The notes below the pieces were generated by a model, which searched no databases, was not told the DNA's origin, and saw only the letters and a program-made list of their open reading frames with translations. A DNA stretch of 64,000 nt. It comes from Liquidambar formosana. Taxonomy: Eukaryota; Streptophyta; Magnoliopsida; Saxifragales; Altingiaceae. Below, piece after piece: positions 58,175-64,000 of the stretch (position 1 is its first letter; each line of letters begins with the position of its first letter). The stretch covers positions 9,908,333 to 9,972,332 of the forward strand of contig CM077831.1 in assembly GCA_039720395.1 (NCBI GenBank), given 5' to 3'. Both the position numbers and the translations under genes were made by a program.

Positions 58175-61100
58175 GAAATTTCTTCCTTTTAAAACATCTC
58201 AGAAGTTTTTGTAACTTTCATAAAGTTTAAATATTGAAATTAAATATGGTACCAAATTAGTTGGTTATTCCAAAGGAGTAGTTTAGTTGGCAAATGACCA
58301 TTCTTTTTGAATCTGATTGAGGTCATGAGTACGTTCAACTCTTGCCAACTAGCCCATTAAGACCATCTACATCAGGTTTCCGGATTTTCATAGACCTTGC
58401 GTTAACCACTCCATGTGTGTTGTGTGATCTTGCATGGATCCAAAGTTCAATCATACAAGGTTCTTTGTATTAAAATAATAATAATAAAATTAAAAAATTA
58501 AGTTGGTTCATATGCTATAACTAGACAGGTTTTCTTTTTTCCTTTTTTTCAAATGAGGGGTAGTTTAGATCTATTCCTATTGAGATTTTGATGGAGATTA
58601 ATTCCACCATCTAAAATCGACAAATATGTACACCTGATGGGGAAGGATCCAAGGTGACTGTAACAAAAGATCCAAGATTGTTTAACATAAAAAAGCAACT
58701 ATTACACGGTGGGGTTATCGATACTCAATATGCTTTTGGTTATATATATATATATATATATATTATGATTTTACTGTCAGGTTAACGTTAATACATGTGA
58801 CCGAGTGGTGATAAGTTTTACTTTTAACATTAGAAAATAACAAACGACAAAGTGGTCAGCATCATGTTTCTCCACTTGTTCTTTTATTTTTTATTTTATT
58901 TTATTGTATTGATTTTATTTTTTTATTTTTGTATAAAATTTCTAATATATTTGTCTAACTACTTTTTCTTTCGTTTTGTCATTAGTTTAACTTTACAATT
59001 AATTGAATCCCAACCACAGTTCACCACATAGAGATGTCTTTTACAACTGTGATGGGACAAATTTTACCGCATGCTCTAATTGTTGACCAATTTCTATTTT
59101 GAGAACTGTAGTGGTTCAAATTAAACAAACCATCCACTTCAAGCACCAATCACCGGATAAAACCAAGAACATATGATCGATGCTCGGCAAGTTTTTATAG
59201 GGAGAATTTCATTTTCTTTGTATGAGAAAACAATTACGTACAGTTCAATACAAATGATTACTCTTACAAATAAATAACTACTAACTTAACTAAAAATTAT
59301 TACTAACCGTAATTGTATGCCCATAATCGGACCTATTTGTAATTTTCCCTTTTTAATTTAGTAAGTCCTTAATAAGTAGGGAGATCAGGCAATTGTGTAA
59401 AGGGATGGGGTTCTACCTTTTTTCGGGTTCTTTTTCACCTTTAATTAGAAGGACGTCTCTAAATAATAGAGTAAATTTCAGAAGTTAACACAAAAATAAA
59501 TCCTAATTAGCTATGCTATGCTAGCTTAGTGTCATGGACTCTTTGTCCTCTGGGCTTATAATATAGTGCGTATAGTAACTTCACCTAATGGACAAGTCTT
59601 TTGGGTTGGCAACCTGGCCGTGATACTAGGCCAAGCATGACAAAAAGAATTAGACTAAGTTAGGCTAGCTATACTAGAAATGGTTGGTGCAAAGCTAATG
59701 GGTTGGGGTTAGGCTAGCGGTGAGGGGGAGTGGGGTAAAAGGTAGGAGTAGGAAAGGTAATCTAAGGGACGTAATATTGAAAAGAGAGAATAAACAAGTG
59801 AGGTGATGTTCTTGATTGAATAATAGAAAAGCATTTCAAGATACAATAATTTTTTAAGGTTGAGCAGCCCATTTTAATTTGCATTGTATTTAATAGAAAA
59901 ATTTTCCTCCTTAATTTTCAGGAACCTTAGAAAATTAAAGTACTTGAAGAACTTCCATCAATTTGATCTACACTTCAAGAGGCATTGCAAGGAGGGGAAG
60001 CTACCAAACTACGTGGTAATTGAACAGAGATATTTTGACATGAAATTGGTGCCAGGGAATGATGACCACCCCTCTCATGATGTCTCACAAGGCCAAAAAT
60101 TCATAAAGGAGGTCTACGAAGCATTGAGAGCGAGTCCCCAGTGGAATGAAATGTTGTTCATAATTATATATGATGAACATGGTGGTTTTTACGACCATGT
60201 GCCAACGCCTGCTACTGGAATCCCAAGTCCAGATGATATCATAGGTCCTGAGCCATACAACTTTCAATTTGACCGTCTGGGTGTTAGGGTACCAGCCATC
60301 ATGATTTCTCCATGGATTGAGCGTGGAACAGGTAGGATTAATTGTATCAATCAACAAAGGTTGTTCAAGTCGATTTATCAGAATATAGTCTAGCTAAAGT
60401 TGATGATGATAATGAAATTAAATGCAGTGATTTTTGTTTTGTTTTTATCAGCAAAGAAAGACATATTAATGGATTGAAATTAAATGCAGTGTTGCATGGG
60501 CCTTCAGGGCCATATCCCTCCTCTGAGTTCGAACATTCCTCAATCCCAGCTACAGTGAAGAAGATTTTTGATCTAAAAGAGTTCCTTACAAAGCGTGATG
60601 CATGGGCGGGCACTTTCGAGAGTGTTGTGAGTAGAAAGAGCCCAAGAACAGATTGTCCAGGTGATCCTGAAAGCTCTATATATCCTCATTTTCGATCATC
60701 ATATAATTATCATTCCTCTGTGTGTATGTGTGGGTGTCTGTGAGTGTGTGCATTAACTAAAACATCAATACAGATGATTAGATATATGAAGAAAATCAAA
60801 GAATAGTGTTTGTCATACATTGACATTATAAACTTCATATACTGATTAATATGTACCAATAACGCATGTTGTAATGCATATTCCAGTTACTTTGCCGGAT
60901 GCCATGACATTGCGTAAGACTGAAGCAAAAGAAGAGGCAAAGCTAAGCGATTTCCAAGAAGAGTTGGTTCAAATGGCAGCAGCACTGAATGGGGACCATA
61001 GAAAAGATACTTATCCCCACAAACTGGTGGAGAACATGAAAGTTTCAGAGGCCGTGATTTATGTTGGAGAAGCATTCAAGAAGTTCTTAGACGAATGCGA

Positions 61101-61221
61101 AAAAGCCAAGAAAAGTGGAGCAGATGAATCCGAGATAGTTGTTTTAGCGAACGCACCCACACGGGCACCATCCAAATCCTTTGCTCACAAGATATTTTCT
61201 TGTTTAATCTGTGATAACTGA
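56462..61221 (+). CDS. NPC: Non-specific phospholipase C (phosphatidylcholine-hydrolysing, NPC family; 4 exons)
   Basis: Hydrolyses phospholipid head groups to give diacylglycerol; plant NPCs act in lipid remodelling under phosphate or salt stress and in signalling (family knowledge). Exons by splice sites and phase: 56462-57111, 59922-60331, 60490-60660, 60887-61221; together 1566 bp, 521 residues, normal length. Start ATG lies in AGCGACAATGGC. Phosphoesterase motifs are intact: ENRSFDH (20-26), TQPNR (160-164), [11 protein letters not shown] (169-179), NDDHPSHD (263-270), [10 protein letters not shown] (301-310) and [12 protein letters not shown] (337-348). No signal peptide, which fits the NPC3/NPC4/NPC5 group rather than NPC1, 2 or 6. 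A poly-Ser run (92-100) from TCA repeats sits in a loop. The C-terminus [10 protein letters not shown] has two Cys, possibly for lipid attachment (inference). Intron 1 is 2.8 kb with a MITE and a SINE-like element. A broken fragment lies at 43.5 kb. Confidence 0.95.
57852..58120. mobile_element. Foldback MITE in NPC intron 1
   Basis: Ends GGGTTTTCTTAATATG and, reversed, GGGTTTTCTTAAAGTATG, continuing to GGCACATGTTAAGCCA and GAGACAATTATT on both arms. The right arm has a duplicated GGGCATACTTTA. Flanks TTTATATAT and TTTCTATCT might be a decayed 9-bp duplication. No coding capacity. Confidence 0.8.
58133..58170. repeat. (TA)n microsatellite
   Basis: About 19 TA dinucleotides just outside the right end of the intron 1 MITE. 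Confidence 0.95.
58262..58480 (+). repeat. tRNA-derived SINE-like element in NPC intron 1
   Basis: A TAGTTTAGTTGGCAAATG block (A-box region) is followed about 45 bases later by GAGTACGTTCAACTC (B-box region), then an unrelated body and an A/T-rich (TAA)n tail at about 58473-58490. This is the layout of plant SINEs. Boundaries approximate. Confidence 0.5.
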
Positions 61222-61887
61222 TAACCTTCCAAATTCATTTCTCTTCTATTTATCAATTTTCCAATCTAGTGGATCCTTCGCCTTGCGCATAAGGACTTGC
61301 TATTTCTTTTGATTTACATCCTACGGATCATAATATAATATATAGCGCCATTCAAGAATTTAACTTTTGTTCTTTGAATATAGTATGTAATTGTAAAGCT
61401 CATGTGTCTATGTTGGCAAATTTCGTGCTAAAATGGTCTGTGTTAAGTCTTGGTTTGGTTGAGGATGTATGAAGCTGTAAAGGTGTGATAAAGTTCCAAG
61501 TTCTCAAAGCTACGCGACTCTCTCACACACCTTACGAAGGAAAGAGATTTAAATACCTCAGACCATAGGTGGTTAGGTGCATTAAAACTTAATTTTGAGT
61601 TAAGTTTGCTGTTGATTAGCTTTGACCATACAACAGCTCAAGACCAAAGGAGCCTATATTATTGGCTATTTGCAAAGCTTTAGAGATTTATGTGGAATTG
61701 TGCTAATTATTAAGATTGATTGCGGAAAGTGATTATCAAGATAAGATTAGACACTGACTCTCTTCTCATTTTTCTGCTCGTTTACAATTAGTGTGATAAA
61801 TAGTACGTCTTTTAAATCATATTGTTCATGATGTTTAATAGTATATAATCATGTGTGTGAGTACCACGTCCTAAATCATGTGGCTTG
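61222..61887. other. NPC 3' UTR and gene-free flank
   Basis: Directly after the NPC stop. AATATAATATATAG text near 61326-61345 may belong to the polyadenylation region. No further gene seen. Confidence 0.4.
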
Positions 61888-62009
61888 GGAGTACGTCACT
61901 AATCAGGAGGGCTAGCGCAAAGAGGAGTCGCCACCCAATTTAGGCTCAGGAGTACGTCACTAATCAGGAGGGCTAGCGCAAAGAGGAGTCGCCACCTAAT
62001 TTAGCTTTG
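61888..62009. repeat. 61-bp tandem duplication in LTR-like sequence
   Basis: Two adjacent 61-bp units (61888-61948 and 61949-62009), each with GTACGTCACTAATCAGGAGG and GAGGAGTCGCCACC. They differ at only a few positions, so the duplication is young or maintained. GAGTCGCCACC is frequent in plant gypsy LTR/leader regions and appears reversed near 902-912. Confidence 0.85.
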
Positions 62010-64000
62010 GGAACTATATATATGACTCTTATAGCAGGGTCTAACTCATCATAACCAGAGAAATCTCTGGTTTGGAGCTAGGGTACATTGCTGGGAAGGT
62101 ATAAGGCATTCGGTAATGCTCAGTCGAAACCAGCCACCACACATAATTAATGGCTTTAATTAATTAGATATTTAATCGAATTTAACCCTAATCATGCAAA
62201 CAAATATGGCACATAAATAACGTTGTGATTTAAATAACAAATAAATAAATAAAAATAGAGAGAATAATATACACAGGATATTAGAGAATAGAAGCGGAGA
62301 CTAAATATATAGAACTAAGCGACAACTGGTAAACGGAAGATAACCTGTGTGCCGGAATCGGGGTGTGTATGCAACATATTGACAATTCACATGAATTCAG
62401 ACAGAGAAACTATAATTTTAAAAGGAAACACAAATCTGCTCGTAAGGTAATGCGTACGCATTAATGTTGTGCTCGTACGCATCACATTGACATATCACAG
62501 AATCATAGCAGATTTATTTACATCATGCATAATCGTAGACAAATAACTAATAAAACGAGCAGTTTATTCAAGAAACCTAGACATGCTTCTATCTTAAACA
62601 AAAGCACACATAACTAAAAAGCAAACCCTAATCTATCAAACAGATTATGGAGAAGTCTATTGATTTATAACATGCATAATATCATTAATAAATCCCATGG
62701 CATCATAAGGCTGCCTATGATCATACACAACAACCACTATAATCATACATGCATATTGAAACATCATTAAATCATACTAAACTCTGAGAAATATGCATTA
62801 ACTTAGGAAAAAGATTGATTGCGTTACCCTTAGGGTTATACACCTTGATCCTTGCGAAGTTCTCCTTTCTTAGCCTCCGGAGTTGCAGCTTTTCTTTTCT
62901 CTCTAGGGTTTTCTCTCTTTCAGGTGATAGTAATTCTCTCAAAAAGTCCCTCCTCTTAACCTAGGCTCATAGTATAGTATATATAGGTAGAATTAGGGTA
63001 TTTGGGAGTCCCTCCCGAATTGCTAATCAAACATAACCAAAAATACGTTTTCTATGTGTGGGTAGCCTTGGGGAGCAAGGAGAAACCAAATTAGAGGTTT
63101 CCATAAAAAGGTGTTGGTGTGTACACCCCACCGTTAGGTGCGTACGCATCCCTAATAGATGCGTACGCAAGGGTAAAAAATGTTGCCTCAAGGCCTGGAC
63201 CGCAATTCCATTGACTCGTTCCGGATTACATGCTATTTATCGAAGCGAATAATAAACTCATCACAGGGAATGAAAGAAAGGGATTTAAAATCAATTAGAC
63301 TGTTGTTATGACCCAAATTATTAAGCCATGATTGATTATAATAAATCCAGTTTAATTAAAAAAATCATTTAGGAAGCACGTGGATGGCACGTGGATGGCA
63401 CATGTTAGAAAACCTTTAATTTCAACAAAAATTTTGGCATGACCTATTCATAAATGGAACATACCATAGTAAAAACTTGTATAAAATAGTCATAAAATTC
63501 CTTGTCATCCATCATTGGTATCATCACATGCTAAATACACCATATAAAGAGACCTATGAATTTAAAATATTACAAACCATAAGTTATTACGTGTTCAGTG
63601 CCCATTGGCCGAATACAAAATATTTAATTAATACATAACCGTGATATTAAAATTGTTCAAGATCATAATAATGTTCCAAAATGATCTGACAATCAACTAA
63701 GTCCAGTCATACGCGAAACACCTCAAGGTGAGGTCTCCGGTCCTCAGCTATGAAATCATTTGAAAAGGTTTTATTAACAATAATGGTGAGTATAAAACTC
63801 AGTAGATATAATTTTTATTTGAAAACAACCAAAAGATAATAATATAACCAAATTAAATCATGCTTAAAATACAATAAATTCTATGAATGCCATGAATGAT
63901 ATACGACTCATGTCCATTTAACATATTCCATCATTACCAACCACTCCTGTAGGAGTCTTTATGCGGAAACAGAGGATTTAAACCCAAACCTCCAAGAGAA
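62010..64000. other. Probable LTR-retrotransposon-derived, gene-free sequence
   Basis: No coding region is supported; the frame at 63058-63252 has no recognisable domain. The palindrome TGCGTACGCA and near copies recur (about 62452, 62471, 63138, 63161). GGTGAGGTCTCCGGTCCTCAG (from 63728) and GTATAAAACTCAGTAG (from 63790) resemble gypsy LTR text. The family and ends are not determined, and the sequence runs off the window. Confidence 0.35.

Noticed and set aside
60342..60743. Separate 133-residue gene
   Set aside because: It contains NPC exon 3 plus flanking intron; splice sites at 60490 and 60660 place that exon in the NPC frame.
1..64000. CRISPR arrays, operons or prokaryotic defence systems
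   Set aside because: Repeats are transposon-derived, genes have spliceosomal introns, and no prokaryotic gene families were recognised.

Overview
The window looks like nuclear DNA of a flowering plant, most likely a dicot with a repeat-rich, AT-rich genome. It has GT-AG introns of kilobase size, a chloroplast import gene with a transit peptide, plant-type RING-H2/ATL and phospholipase C genes, and a dense load of plant transposon families (Ty1/copia, Ty3/gypsy, PIF/Harbinger, hAT, MITEs and SINE-like elements). No bacterial, organellar or CRISPR features were seen.

Layout. 1-19.4 kb is a stack of nested retrotransposons. A decayed plus-strand copia element (about 1.1-14.3 kb) is split by a complete copia element of the same LTR family in the opposite orientation (1838-11366, 5-bp target duplication AGAGA). 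This is followed by a truncated LTR carrying a non-autonomous hAT element, a Ty3/gypsy RNase H-integrase piece joined to a copia 3' end, and another LTR. 19.4-22.9 kb has no genes but holds a SINE-like element and foldback MITEs. 22.9-27.4 kb is a nearly whole PIF/Harbinger transposon (TIRs, TAA target duplication, both genes present but broken). It ends 300 bp before the next gene's start codon.

27.66-42.78 kb is a 15-exon TIC110 gene (chloroplast inner-envelope translocon). Its exons add up to about 1019 residues, but it carries an in-frame stop in exon 12 and a frame break in exon 14. 43.5-43.9 kb is a broken fragment of the phospholipase gene found intact 13 kb further on. 44.6-45.5 kb is a single-exon RING-H2 ubiquitin ligase of the ATL51/52 type with a frame break near its C-terminus. 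47.4-53.0 kb is a gypsy gag-protease element bounded by two LTR-like arms in inverted orientation, followed by a copia LTR piece. 56.46-61.22 kb is a 4-exon non-specific phospholipase C gene that reads open throughout. A segment of 0.5-0.9 kb occurs three times (43.0, 45.7 and 54.0 kb) between these genes, so local duplication and transposon insertion shaped the cluster. The last 2.8 kb is gene-free and LTR-like.

The three host genes have no evident functional link: plastid protein import, membrane-anchored ubiquitination and phospholipid turnover. I found no convincing undescribed multi-gene system. The most unusual points are the disrupted but otherwise complete TIC110 with an in-frame rescue splice site, the inverted LTR arms, and a roughly 185-bp telobox/palindrome tandem array in the copia leader.
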